From the NCBI RefSeq assembly GCF_001746295.1, contig NZ_MJAH01000008.1, positions 1 through 64,000 of the forward strand: a stretch of DNA of 64,000 bases, read 5' to 3'. This DNA comes from Streptomyces sp. LUP47B (GTDB taxonomy: Bacteria; Actinomycetota; Actinomycetes; Streptomycetales; Streptomycetaceae). The notes under the pieces were generated by a model. It was not told the DNA's origin and searched no databases. It saw nothing but the letters and a program-made list of their open reading frames with translations. Positions 9,096 through 16,460 of this stretch are shown piece by piece (position 1 is the first letter of the stretch; each line of letters starts with the position of its first letter). The position numbers were made by a program, and so were the translations under genes.

Positions 9096-10553
9096 TCAGT
9101 CGCGGGCGGCCTCGGCCATCAGGCGTACGCCGTCCCGGATCCGCGTCTCGGACAGGTGCGCGTAACCGAGGACCAGCCGCACACCCCGCTCCTCGTCGGC
9201 CTCGGCACGCGCGTGTGCGTAGTCCGTCAGCGGGCGGACGGCCACCCCGGCCGCCGCCAGGCGCGCGAGGAGCCTGACCTGGGGGCCGTAGCGGTGCGGC
9301 AGCGTGGCGATGACATGCAGCCCGGCGGCGATCCCGGACACCTCCGTGCCGGGGAGGTGCTCGTCCAGCGCGGAGACCAGCGCGTCGCGCCGCTCCCGGT
9401 AGGCACGCTGGCAGCGGCGCAGTTGGCGGTCGTAGTCGCCGCGCTCCACGAACCGGGCGAACAGCGCCTGGTCGATCGTGGGATGACCGAGGTCGATGGT
9501 CCGCTTCCGCTCGACGACCTCGTCGGCCAGCGCCTCCGGCACCAGCAGCCAGCCGAGCCGCAGTCCGGGCGCGAGGGACTTGCTGACCGATCCCGCGTAG
9601 GCCACCCGGTCCGGGTCGAGCCCCTGGAGCGCGCCGACGGGGGCCCGGTCGTAGCGGAAGTCGCCGTCGTAGTCGTCCTCCAGGACGAATCCGTCGACGG
9701 ACCGCGCCCAGTCGAGCAGTTCCGCGCGGCGCCGCGCGGAGTAGGCGATGCCGGTGGGGAACTGGTGGGAGGGCGTCGTGACCACGGCACGCACGCCCGA
9801 GTCGTGCAGCTGACCGATGGAGATTCCGTCCTCGTCCAGCGGTACCGGGACGGTGGCGACGCCCGCCGCCGCGTACAGGGCGTCGTGCTGCGGGCTCCCG
9901 GGATCCTCCACGCCGACCGTCGGCAACCCGCGCGCGTGGAGCGCGAATCCGAGCAGTGTCGTCGCCTGCGCCACACCGGAGACGACCACGATCCGCTCCG
10001 GATCCGCGACCACGCCCCTACGGCGGGCCAGCAGCTCGGCCAGGGCTGCGCGCAGCCGGGGCAGCCCGCGCGGGTCGGGATAACCGAGGTCCTGGTGCGG
10101 CAGTTCCGCCAGCACACCGCGGTGTGCCGTGGCCCAGGCGGTGCGGGGGAACAACGACAGGTCGGGCGTCCCGGCCACGAAGTCGGCGCGGGTGCCCGCA
10201 GTGCGCGGGGCCAGGTCACGCGCGCGTGGGTGCGCGGCCCGCACGGCACCGCCGACCCAGGTGCCCGCACCCCGGCCGCTGCGCAGATAACCCTCCGCCG
10301 TCAGCTGCTCGTACGCCTCGGTGACCAGCCCGCGCGACACACCGAGGTCGGCCGCCAGATCCCGGCTCGACGGCAGCCGCGTCCCCGGCACGAGCCGTCC
10401 GGACCGCACCGCCTCCCGCAGCGCCGCCTGCAGGGAACGGCCACGCGTGCGGGCCGGCGCGGAGACGGCGGGCAGGAGCAGCTCCCAGGCGGGCGACCCG
10501 GCGGATTCCGATACGCCCGGCCCTCCCTCCGGATTGGTCCGCGATGACGTCAT
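9096..10553 (-). CDS. MocR/PdxR-type regulator (GntR HTH fused to aminotransferase fold)
   Basis: 485 residues. A GntR winged helix lies at about residues 30-105 (RLPSSRDLAADLGVSRGLVT, then EAYEQLTAEGYL), joined to a full type-I PLP aminotransferase domain with NPHQ-like PSHQFPTG, VLEDDYDGDFRYDR and the PLP-lysine site YAGSVSKSLAPGLRLGW. Such chimeras sense PLP or an amino compound and control a neighbouring transporter or enzyme. Here the divergent EamA transporter, 47 bp away, is the obvious target. Confidence 0.92.
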   Translation of the reverse strand: MTSSRTNPEGGPGVSESAGSPAWELLLPAVSAPARTRGRSLQAALREAVRSGRLVPGTRLPSSRDLAADLGVSRGLVTEAYEQLTAEGYLRSGRGAGTWVGGAVRAAHPRARDLAPRTAGTRADFVAGTPDLSLFPRTAWATAHRGVLAELPHQDLGYPDPRGLPRLRAALAELLARRRGVVADPERIVVVSGVAQATTLLGFALHARGLPTVGVEDPGSPQHDALYAAAGVATVPVPLDEDGISIGQLHDSGVRAVVTTPSHQFPTGIAYSARRRAELLDWARSVDGFVLEDDYDGDFRYDRAPVGALQGLDPDRVAYAGSVSKSLAPGLRLGWLLVPEALADEVVERKRTIDLGHPTIDQALFARFVERGDYDRQLRRCQRAYRERRDALVSALDEHLPGTEVSGIAAGLHVIATLPHRYGPQVRLLARLAAAGVAVRPLTDYAHARAEADEERGVRLVLGYAHLSETRIRDGVRLMAEAARD

Positions 10554-10559
10554 GGGAAT

Positions 10560-10576
10560 GGACCTTAAACCGGACC
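10560..10576. promoter_or_regulatory. Direct repeat in the MocR/EamA divergent promoter region
   Basis: GGACC occurs twice, 12 bp apart, around TTAAACC in the 47-bp gap between the divergent MocR and transporter genes. A related GGTCC lies just inside the regulator's 5' end (near 10537). MocR proteins often bind short direct repeats in such gaps, so this is a plausible operator, by inference only. Confidence 0.35.
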
Positions 10577-10600
10577 GCCACCCTTCCTAGCGTCACTGCC

Positions 10601-11764
10601 ATGAACACCACCACGCGCGGTTCCCTCCTCGCCACGTTCGCCTGCGTCCTCGTCGGAGCGTCCTTCACCGCCAACAGCCTGCTCGGCGACTACCCGTACG
10701 CGGGCGGCCAGTTCCTGCGCTACGGCCTCGCCGCGCTGTTGCTCGTTCCGCCGGCCGCGAGCGGCGCCGCGGTACGGCTGCGGGCACTCGGGCCCCGTCA
10801 GTGGACCCGTCTCGCGCTTCTCGCCGCCGTGGGCATGGTCGGCTTCAACCTCGCCGTCATCGCCGCCGAACGCACCGCGGAACCGGCCGTCCCGGGCGTC
10901 TTCGTGGGCTGTGCTCCCGTGCTGGTGGCCGTACTCGTGCCGCTGCTCGACGGACGCCAACCCCGGCCCCGTGTCCTTCGCGGCGCGTCGCTCGTCGCCC
11001 TGGGCGCCTTCGCCGTGCAGGGCTGGGGCCGTACGGACGGCACGGGCCTCGCCTTCTCCGTGTGCGCGCTGGCCGGTGAGGTCGGTTTCGCGGTGCTCGC
11101 GGTACCCGTGCTGCGGCCCCTGGGACCACGGCTGTTGTCCGCCACGGTCTGCGCGGTCGCCGCCGTCGAGGCGGCCGTGGTCGGACTGTTCCTGGACGGC
11201 ACCGGGTGGCTGCGCCGCCCCGACACCGCCGAGGCCGCCGCGCTGCTGTGGCAGGCGGCGGTCGTCACCGTCGTCGGGTTCGTGTGCTGGTACATGGGCA
11301 TGCAACGGATCGGCGCGGAGCGCGCCACGCTGTTCTCCGGGCTCATCCCGGTCGCGGCCGCCGGTACCGCGCCCCTTGTCGGAACGGGTTCCTACGGCGT
11401 CGCCCAGGCCGTGGGCAGTGCCCTGGTCGGCACCGGAGTCGCCCTCGGGTCAGGGGCGTTGAGCCGGCGGCGGACGGACTCAGCGGCTGCCGTCGAGGAT
11501 GACGCGCGCGACCAGAGCGGGGTCGTCGTTCATCGGGCAGTGGCCGCAGCCGGGCAGCCGCACCAGCCGGGCCCGGGGAATGATGTGCTTGGCCCGCACC
11601 CCCTGCCGGCGCACGAGCAGCATGTCCCTGGTGCCCCAGGCCACCGTGACCGGCAGCCCCGGGACGTCGTCGCCGAACTGGACGGCGGTACCGGCCCGGA
11701 GGGTCGCGTCGAACCCCGTGGCCTGCGCCAGGGCAAGCGTCTCGGCGACCACGGCCTCGGGTGA
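10601..11764 (+). CDS. EamA/DMT family transporter with an overlapping C-terminal extension
   Basis: The frame encodes 387 residues, starting MNTTTRGSLLATFACVLVGA. About ten membrane helices fill residues 1-290, typical of a complete DMT exporter of about 290-300 residues, with the last helix around GVAQAVGSALVGTGVALGSG. The remaining 95 or so residues are polar, low in family character, and antisense to the 3' end of the opposite-strand hydrolase. A stop codon in another frame at 11460-11462 falls exactly where a normal DMT protein would end, so a late 1-base shift or a lost stop may have created the tail. It is probably controlled by the divergent MocR protein. Confidence 0.82.
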   Translation: MNTTTRGSLLATFACVLVGASFTANSLLGDYPYAGGQFLRYGLAALLLVPPAASGAAVRLRALGPRQWTRLALLAAVGMVGFNLAVIAAERTAEPAVPGVFVGCAPVLVAVLVPLLDGRQPRPRVLRGASLVALGAFAVQGWGRTDGTGLAFSVCALAGEVGFAVLAVPVLRPLGPRLLSATVCAVAAVEAAVVGLFLDGTGWLRRPDTAEAAALLWQAAVVTVVGFVCWYMGMQRIGAERATLFSGLIPVAAAGTAPLVGTGSYGVAQAVGSALVGTGVALGSGALSRRRTDSAAAVEDDARDQSGVVVHRAVAAAGQPHQPGPGNDVLGPHPLPAHEQHVPGAPGHRDRQPRDVVAELDGGTGPEGRVEPRGLRQGKRLGDHGLG

Positions 11765-12310
11765 ACGCAGGCCCGGGCGCGCATAGATGGTGCTCGTGAG
11801 CACCGTGCGGCCGGCCGCGCTGCGCGACAGCCGCTCGACCAGCGGCAGCGGCAGCCGCCGGGAGATGTGCCGCATCGTAAGCAGTACCCCGAACGCGTAG
11901 CGCCGCTCGGCCGCCGACCAGAACCCGGCGGGAGACAGCGCGGTGACGGATCGTACGAGCTGCTCGCGGCCGAGTTCCAGGGCCAGCAGACCGCCGAGCG
12001 AGTTGCCCGCCACGTGCGGGCGGTCCAGCTCCAGGGCCTCGCAGAACGCACCGAACACCGACGTCGTGGTGGCCAGGTCGTACGACAGCCCCTCGGGCAG
12101 CCCCGGCGACGCCCCGAACCCGGGCAGGTCCACGGCGACCACGTCGCGCTCGGTCGCCAGGATGTCCACCACCGGGTCCCAGGCCTGCCGGTGGTGACCT
12201 ATGCCGTGCAGCAGGAGCAGCGGCTCACCGCGGCCCACGCGCTCGTAGGACACGGTCACGGGCTGCGGCCCCTCGGCGGAGGGGACTTTGAAGGAGACGG
12301 TGGTGGACAT
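11480..12310 (-). CDS. Alpha/beta-hydrolase fold protein
   Basis: 276 residues from MSTTVSFKVPS, chosen because AAGGAGC lies 7-8 bases upstream. Classical features are LLLLHGIGHHRQAW (oxyanion loop), VDLPGFGASPGLP, the nucleophile elbow VAGNSLGGLLALE, an acid region around VTVAWGTRDMLL and the catalytic His in LPGCGHCPMNDDP. It is soluble; the substrate is unknown. Its last 285 bases are antisense to the extended end of the EamA transporter. It is divergent from the ECF sigma gene across 166 bp. Confidence 0.88.
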   Translation of the reverse strand: MSTTVSFKVPSAEGPQPVTVSYERVGRGEPLLLLHGIGHHRQAWDPVVDILATERDVVAVDLPGFGASPGLPEGLSYDLATTTSVFGAFCEALELDRPHVAGNSLGGLLALELGREQLVRSVTALSPAGFWSAAERRYAFGVLLTMRHISRRLPLPLVERLSRSAAGRTVLTSTIYARPGLRSPEAVVAETLALAQATGFDATLRAGTAVQFGDDVPGLPVTVAWGTRDMLLVRRQGVRAKHIIPRARLVRLPGCGHCPMNDDPALVARVILDGSR

Positions 12311-12476
12311 GAGGGCTCCTTGACGGCGGCTCACGGGCTGAGGCAGACGCACGGCGGACGCGCTGTAGACAGCTTGTCAGCAATTACTACTGGCGGGTAG
12401 ACCCTCGTTTCCCCGGGAACCCGCCGCCCGCCCAAATCGCCTGGACACGAACCGGCGTCCGGGTTGGGATGAACCC

Positions 12477-13361
12477 GTGGCCACCGATACCGAGACCGAC
12501 ATCTTCGAAGAACACCGTCCCGTCCTCATGGGAGTCGCCTACCGCATGCTCGGGCGCGTCGCCGACGCCGAGGACGTGGTGCAGGAAGCCTGGCTGCGCT
12601 GGTCGGCGGCCGACCGGAGCGAGGTGCGCGAACCGCGCGCCTACCTGGTCCGCGTCACCACGCGTCTGGCGATCGACCGGCTGCGCCAGGTCAAGGCGCG
12701 CGGTGAGACGTACGTCGGCCCCTGGCTCCCTGAGCCGTATGCGACCGACTTCGGGGACACCGTGCCCGACACCGCCGAACAGGCCGTCCTCGCCGACTCG
12801 GTCTCCCTCGCGGTCCTGGTCGTCATGGAGTCGCTGTCACCGCTGGAGCGGGCGGTGTTCGTCCTCAGAGAGGCCTTCGGCTACCCCTACGCCGACATCG
12901 CCGCCATGCTCGACCGCGGCGAACCCGCCGTGCGGCAGCTCGCGGGGCGGGCCCGCAGACACGTCGAGGAACGACGGCCGCGGTACGAGGTCGACCCGGT
13001 CCGGCGCCGCGATCTGACGGAGCGTTTCCTCGCCGCCGCGGGGGGAGGCGACCTGGAGGGGCTGATGTCGCTGCTCGCCCCGGACGTCCGGCTCGTCGGG
13101 GACAGCGGCGGAAAGTCCAAGGCGCCGCTGCGCGTCCTGGAGTCGGCGGACCACGTGGGCCGCTTCCTCGTAGGCGTCGCCCAGAGGGGCGTCCCGGACA
13201 TCACGTGGCGCTTCCTGGAGCTCAACGGTGGACCGGCGGTGCTCGTCCTGTCGGGCGGAAAGCCCGACTCCGTCTTCCAACTGGACATCCTGGACGGCCG
13301 TATCCAGTCCGTCTACGTCATCCGCAACCCCGACAAGCTGCGTGCCCTGCCTGCTGCCTGA
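12477..13361 (+). CDS. sigJ: ECF41-type RNA polymerase sigma factor (SigJ-like)
   Basis: 294 residues with a GTG start. Sigma region 2 (EEHRPVLMGVAYRMLGRVAD, then AEDVVQEAWLRW) and region 4 (LSPLERAVFVLREAFGYPYA, then DIAAMLDRGEPAVRQLAGRA) are followed by a SnoaL-like C-terminal domain (residues about 180-294) that ends in NPDKLRAL. The NPDKL ending is a known hallmark of ECF41 factors, in which the fused domain replaces an anti-sigma factor. ECF41 genes usually sit beside a carboxymuconolactone decarboxylase or oxidoreductase gene; here the neighbour is a divergent hydrolase. A GACAGCTTGTC inverted repeat lies at about 12367-12378 in the shared upstream region. Confidence 0.9.
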   Translation: MATDTETDIFEEHRPVLMGVAYRMLGRVADAEDVVQEAWLRWSAADRSEVREPRAYLVRVTTRLAIDRLRQVKARGETYVGPWLPEPYATDFGDTVPDTAEQAVLADSVSLAVLVVMESLSPLERAVFVLREAFGYPYADIAAMLDRGEPAVRQLAGRARRHVEERRPRYEVDPVRRRDLTERFLAAAGGGDLEGLMSLLAPDVRLVGDSGGKSKAPLRVLESADHVGRFLVGVAQRGVPDITWRFLELNGGPAVLVLSGGKPDSVFQLDILDGRIQSVYVIRNPDKLRALPAA

Positions 13362-13416
13362 ATGCCTCATTAACGCTGTGTGGCATCACGCCCGCGCGCC
13401 CCCCGGGGGATCGAGG

Positions 13417-13452
13417 ATTGGTCTTGACCAAGGGTGGGGGCCGCCCTATGGT
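13417..13452 (+). promoter_or_regulatory. Promoter of the GntR gene with a dre-like palindromic operator on the -35 box
   Basis: A palindrome TTGGTC-TT-GACCAA (13418-13431) closely resembles the DasR responsive element (core TGGTCTAGACCA), with one central change. It contains the -35 hexamer TTGACC (13424-13429), followed after 17 bp by TATGGT (13447-13452). An AT-rich leader (CCTTTAATAAACAAGG region) leads to the GTG start at 13529. This is a good sigma-70-type promoter whose -35 box would be blocked by a GntR/HutC-type repressor. Confidence 0.65.
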
Positions 13453-13528
13453 CGCAGAGAAGTGCAACAACCTTTAATAAACAAGGGCGCTAAAACGCCG
13501 CCGGACCACGGCGATTGCGGAGGACAGG

Positions 13529-14290
13529 GTGGGGACCACGCAGCTGGAAACGGTGCCGGAACCGAAGTACTGGCATCTCAAGACGGTGCTCAGTGAGGCA
13601 TTGGACTCCGAATTCACCGTGGGCGAGATCCTGCCGAACGAGCGCGATCTCGCCGCCCGTTTCGGCGTCGCCCGCGCCACGCTCCGCCAGGCTCTGGAGC
13701 AGCTGGAGCTGGAAGGCAGGCTGCAGCGCCGCCGCGGTGTCGGTACGACCGTTGCGCCGCCGCGCGTGGGCGTGGCCGTCGGCACCGAGCAGCACGCCTG
13801 GCCCGGTGCGGCCGGAGACGACTGGCAGACCGTCGACTGTGCCGCCGCGGTGCCGCCCGCGGCCGTCGCGGACGCCCTCGGGACCGACCGCGAACAGCCG
13901 GTGCACACCGTGCGCCGCTCCCGTATGACCCACGGCCAGCCCGTCGCCGCCGAGCTGCTGTACATCCCCGAGGCGTCGGTGCCGGAGCTCTCCGCCATAG
14001 ACCCGCCGTCCGGGGCGGCACGCGCGCGTGCCGTGCTGCGCGAACTGCAGCGTCTGGAGCTGGAGAGCCGGGAGAACGCCGTCGAACTCGGCTCGGCCCG
14101 CGCGGACGACGCGAAGGAGCTGGACCGGCTGCCCGGGGCCCCGGTCCTCGTCGTCACCACCCGCTACCTGGCGGGGGGCCGCACCGCGGCCATTTCGGTG
14201 GCCACCTACCGTGCGGACACCTGCCGGCTGACCTTCGGGGACTCCGGCGCGGTGGAGATCCACGAGGGCCCCGAGCGCCGGGCCTCCTGA
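13529..14290 (+). CDS. GntR family (HutC-type, UTRA domain) transcriptional regulator
   Basis: 253 residues with a GTG start preceded by GGAGGACAGG. The N-terminal winged helix reads VGEILPNERDLAARFGVARA, then TLRQALEQLELEGRLQRRRG. A UTRA ligand domain of the HutC/DasR branch follows, with VHTVRRSRMTHGQPVAAELL and a final VATYRADTCRLTFG. It is not DasR itself, as the linker differs. With the dre-like palindrome on its own promoter it is either autoregulated or a member of a DasR-type amino-sugar network. The neighbouring ROK gene also fits sugar regulation. Confidence 0.88.
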   Translation: MGTTQLETVPEPKYWHLKTVLSEALDSEFTVGEILPNERDLAARFGVARATLRQALEQLELEGRLQRRRGVGTTVAPPRVGVAVGTEQHAWPGAAGDDWQTVDCAAAVPPAAVADALGTDREQPVHTVRRSRMTHGQPVAAELLYIPEASVPELSAIDPPSGAARARAVLRELQRLELESRENAVELGSARADDAKELDRLPGAPVLVVTTRYLAGGRTAAISVATYRADTCRLTFGDSGAVEIHEGPERRAS

Positions 14291-14346
14291 GCACAGCGGC
14301 GGTGGCCCCGGCCCCGTCCGGGGGGCCCCCCGCTTTCACCTGCCCC

Positions 14347-14533
14347 CGTTTGGATCAGGTCGGCTACGAGGAGCGGTGCGTTTCGGGCCGACCCGAGCGG
14401 GGTCTGGTGCGTGCAGCTGCAAGGCGGAGGAGGGAGTCGACGCGGAGCGTCGGCGACCGACGACAACGCCGCCGGGGGCACCCCCTCTGGGGGAGTGCGT
14501 GCCAGGGCCCGCGACGCCGAGCTGATCCAAACG
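14347..14533. mobile_element. 187-bp MITE-like element bounded by 18-bp inverted repeats
   Basis: CGTTTGGATCAGGTCGGC (14347-14364) is repeated inverted at 14516-14533 with one mismatch. The interior carries small hairpins (GACGCGGAGCGTC near 14440 and GGGGGCACCCCC near 14475), no credible gene, and wording that I recall as a dispersed Streptomyces intergenic sequence. It fills the gap between the convergent GntR and ROK genes. No clear target-site duplication is visible. A GC-rich hairpin at about 14304-14327, outside the element, may be the GntR terminator. Confidence 0.6.
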
Positions 14534-14540
14534 AGAGGGC

Positions 14541-15698
14541 CTAGCGCCGCGCCGTGACCGTGCCCTCCACCGCGAACAGCTGCTCCTCCACATGGTCGAG
14601 AGCCAGGCGCAGGGCACCCGTCGCCACGGCCGCCTCGCCCAGGAGCGACAGGGTGACCTTCGGCGGCCGCAGACAGTAGCGGTCCAACTCGCGCCGCAGC
14701 GGCTCCAGTACGCCGTCCAGGCCGGCCGCCCAGCCGCCGACCACGACGAGTTCCGGGTCCAGGGCCAGGACGAGCGCCGCCACGTCGTGGACGAGCCGCT
14801 GGATGAACCGCTCCACGGCCGCCCGGGCCCGCTGGTCGCCCTCCCGGGCCTGTGCGAAGACCGCGGCGACCGCCTGCTCGTCGAGCGGGTGCAAAGGCTC
14901 GTCCGTGGTGGACAGCAGCGTCTCGGGCGTGACCTCGCGGCCCAGCAGATGCAGCGCGCCGATCTCCCCGGCCGCCCCGCCGTACCCCCGGTGCAACCGC
15001 CCGCCGATCAGCGAACCGGCCCCCGGGCTCAGCCCGGCCAGCACGAACACCACGTCGTCGGACTCGGTGGCGGAGCCCTTCCAGTGCTCGGCGACCGCGG
15101 CCGCGTTGGCGTCGTTCTCCACCAGCACCGGGCACTTGAAGGAACGGCTCAGCCGCTCGCCGAGACGCAGCCCCGTCCACTCGGGCAGCGCCGCGCACAG
15201 CCGTATGGTCCCGTCCGCCTCCACGATGCCCGGCGAGGCGACCCCCACGGCCCACAGCGAGTCGCGCGCGACCCCGGCCCGGCGCAGCAGTTCGGCGACC
15301 GCGATGCGCAGCCGCTCCAGACGTTCGTCGGCGGACGCCGTCTCGTCGACGTCCTTGGCCACCGCGCCGAGCACCCGGCCGTCCAGGTCGGACAGGAGTG
15401 CTGCGACCCGGTGCGGCCCGATGTCCAGGCCCAGCAGGTGCCCGGCCTCGGCCCGGAACCGGAACCGCCGCGCGGGCCGTCCCTGCCGCCGGGCGACGCT
15501 CTCGTCCGCGGCCTTCTCGACCACCAGGCCGCTCTCGATGAGCCCCTCGACGACCCCCTCGACCGTCGGCCGGGACAAACCGGTCACCCGGGTGATCTCG
15601 GTCAGGGTCGCGCAGTCCGTGGCGCGCAGCGCGTGCAGCACCACCGCGGAATTGATTCTTCGCAGGAGAGAGGGATCCCCGCCGGTCAGTCGCCCCAA
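14541..15698 (-). CDS. ROK family transcriptional regulator/kinase (NagC/XylR type)
   Basis: 385 residues with a TTG start preceded by GGGAGGACGG. An N-terminal MarR-like winged helix (TLTEITRVTGLSRPTVEGVV) is joined to a ROK sugar-kinase fold: LLGLDIGPHRVAALLSDLDG (phosphate-1 loop), VLVENDANAAAVAEHW, and AGLSPGAGSLIGGRLHRGYG leading to GAAGEIGALHL. The usual ROK zinc motif with its three Cys is absent after GEIGALHL, so the protein may lack that zinc site. It is probably a carbohydrate-responsive repressor; the ligand is unknown. Confidence 0.9.
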   Translation of the reverse strand: MGRLTGGDPSLLRRINSAVVLHALRATDCATLTEITRVTGLSRPTVEGVVEGLIESGLVVEKAADESVARRQGRPARRFRFRAEAGHLLGLDIGPHRVAALLSDLDGRVLGAVAKDVDETASADERLERLRIAVAELLRRAGVARDSLWAVGVASPGIVEADGTIRLCAALPEWTGLRLGERLSRSFKCPVLVENDANAAAVAEHWKGSATESDDVVFVLAGLSPGAGSLIGGRLHRGYGGAAGEIGALHLLGREVTPETLLSTTDEPLHPLDEQAVAAVFAQAREGDQRARAAVERFIQRLVHDVAALVLALDPELVVVGGWAAGLDGVLEPLRRELDRYCLRPPKVTLSLLGEAAVATGALRLALDHVEEQLFAVEGTVTARR

Positions 15699-15783
15699 CG
15701 TCCGTCCTCCCAGCTCGTGCGCGTGTGGGGCGGATGGTACAGGTCGCTCCGCCGCCCTGGCGCCCTGCCGGCCGATTCGCCTT

Positions 15784-16446
15784 TCACCCCGGCGCCACGA
15801 ACCCCGATTCGTACGCCGCGATCACCGCCTGCGTACGGTCCCGCGCCCCCAGCTTCGCCAGGACGGCGCTGACGTGCGACTTCACGGTCTCGGTGCCGAC
15901 GATCAACCGCGCGGCGATCTCTGCGTTGGACAGACCGCGCGCCATCAGGCGCAGCACGTCGGCCTCCCGCTCGGTCAGCTGGGCCCGCTCCATCGCCGCG
16001 CGGGCGGCACGGTTGCCGCCCTCCTCGCCGTACTGGGCGGCCAGCTGTCGTACCGAGGCGGGGAAGAGCAGCGACTCACCCTCGGCGACCAGCCGCACCG
16101 CGTGCACGATCTCGGCCGGCCGGGCCCGCTTCAGCAGAAACCCGTCGGCACCGGCCCGCAGTGCCTCGTACACGTACTCGTCGTTCTCGAACGTCGTCAC
16201 CACCAGGATCTTCGGCGGCTCCTCGACCGTCCGCAGCACCGCGCGCGTGGCCTCGATGCCGTCCAGCAGAGGCATCCGTACGTCCATGGCGACCACGTCG
16301 GGCCGCAGCTGCCGCACGAGGGGGATCACCGCCGCCCCGTCGGCCGCCTCGCCGACGACCTCGATGTCGGGCTGCGCCTCGAGCACCGCCCGCAGACCGG
16401 CGCGTACGAGGGGTTCGTCGTCGACGAGGAGAACGGTGACCGGCAT
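15784..16446 (-). CDS. NarL/FixJ family response regulator
   Basis: 220 residues. Receiver domain: VTVLLVDDEPLVRAGL, phosphoacceptor Asp in VVAMDVRMPLLDG, Thr in LVVTTFENDEY and Lys in GFLLKRARP. LuxR-type HTH: LTEREADVLRLMARGLSNAE, then IAARLIVGTETVKSHVSAVL. It starts 14 bp after the histidine kinase stop and on the same strand, so the two form a kinase-regulator operon. Its likely target is the divergent ABC exporter. Confidence 0.93.
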   Translation of the reverse strand: MPVTVLLVDDEPLVRAGLRAVLEAQPDIEVVGEAADGAAVIPLVRQLRPDVVAMDVRMPLLDGIEATRAVLRTVEEPPKILVVTTFENDEYVYEALRAGADGFLLKRARPAEIVHAVRLVAEGESLLFPASVRQLAAQYGEEGGNRAARAAMERAQLTEREADVLRLMARGLSNAEIAARLIVGTETVKSHVSAVLAKLGARDRTQAVIAAYESGFVAPG

Positions 16447-16460
16447 CCCGTCAGCGTAGA

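Noticed and set aside
14302..14544. An 80-codon frame across the MITE-like element
   Set aside because: Low-complexity Arg/Gly-rich translation, no ribosome-binding site, and it covers terminal repeats and hairpins.
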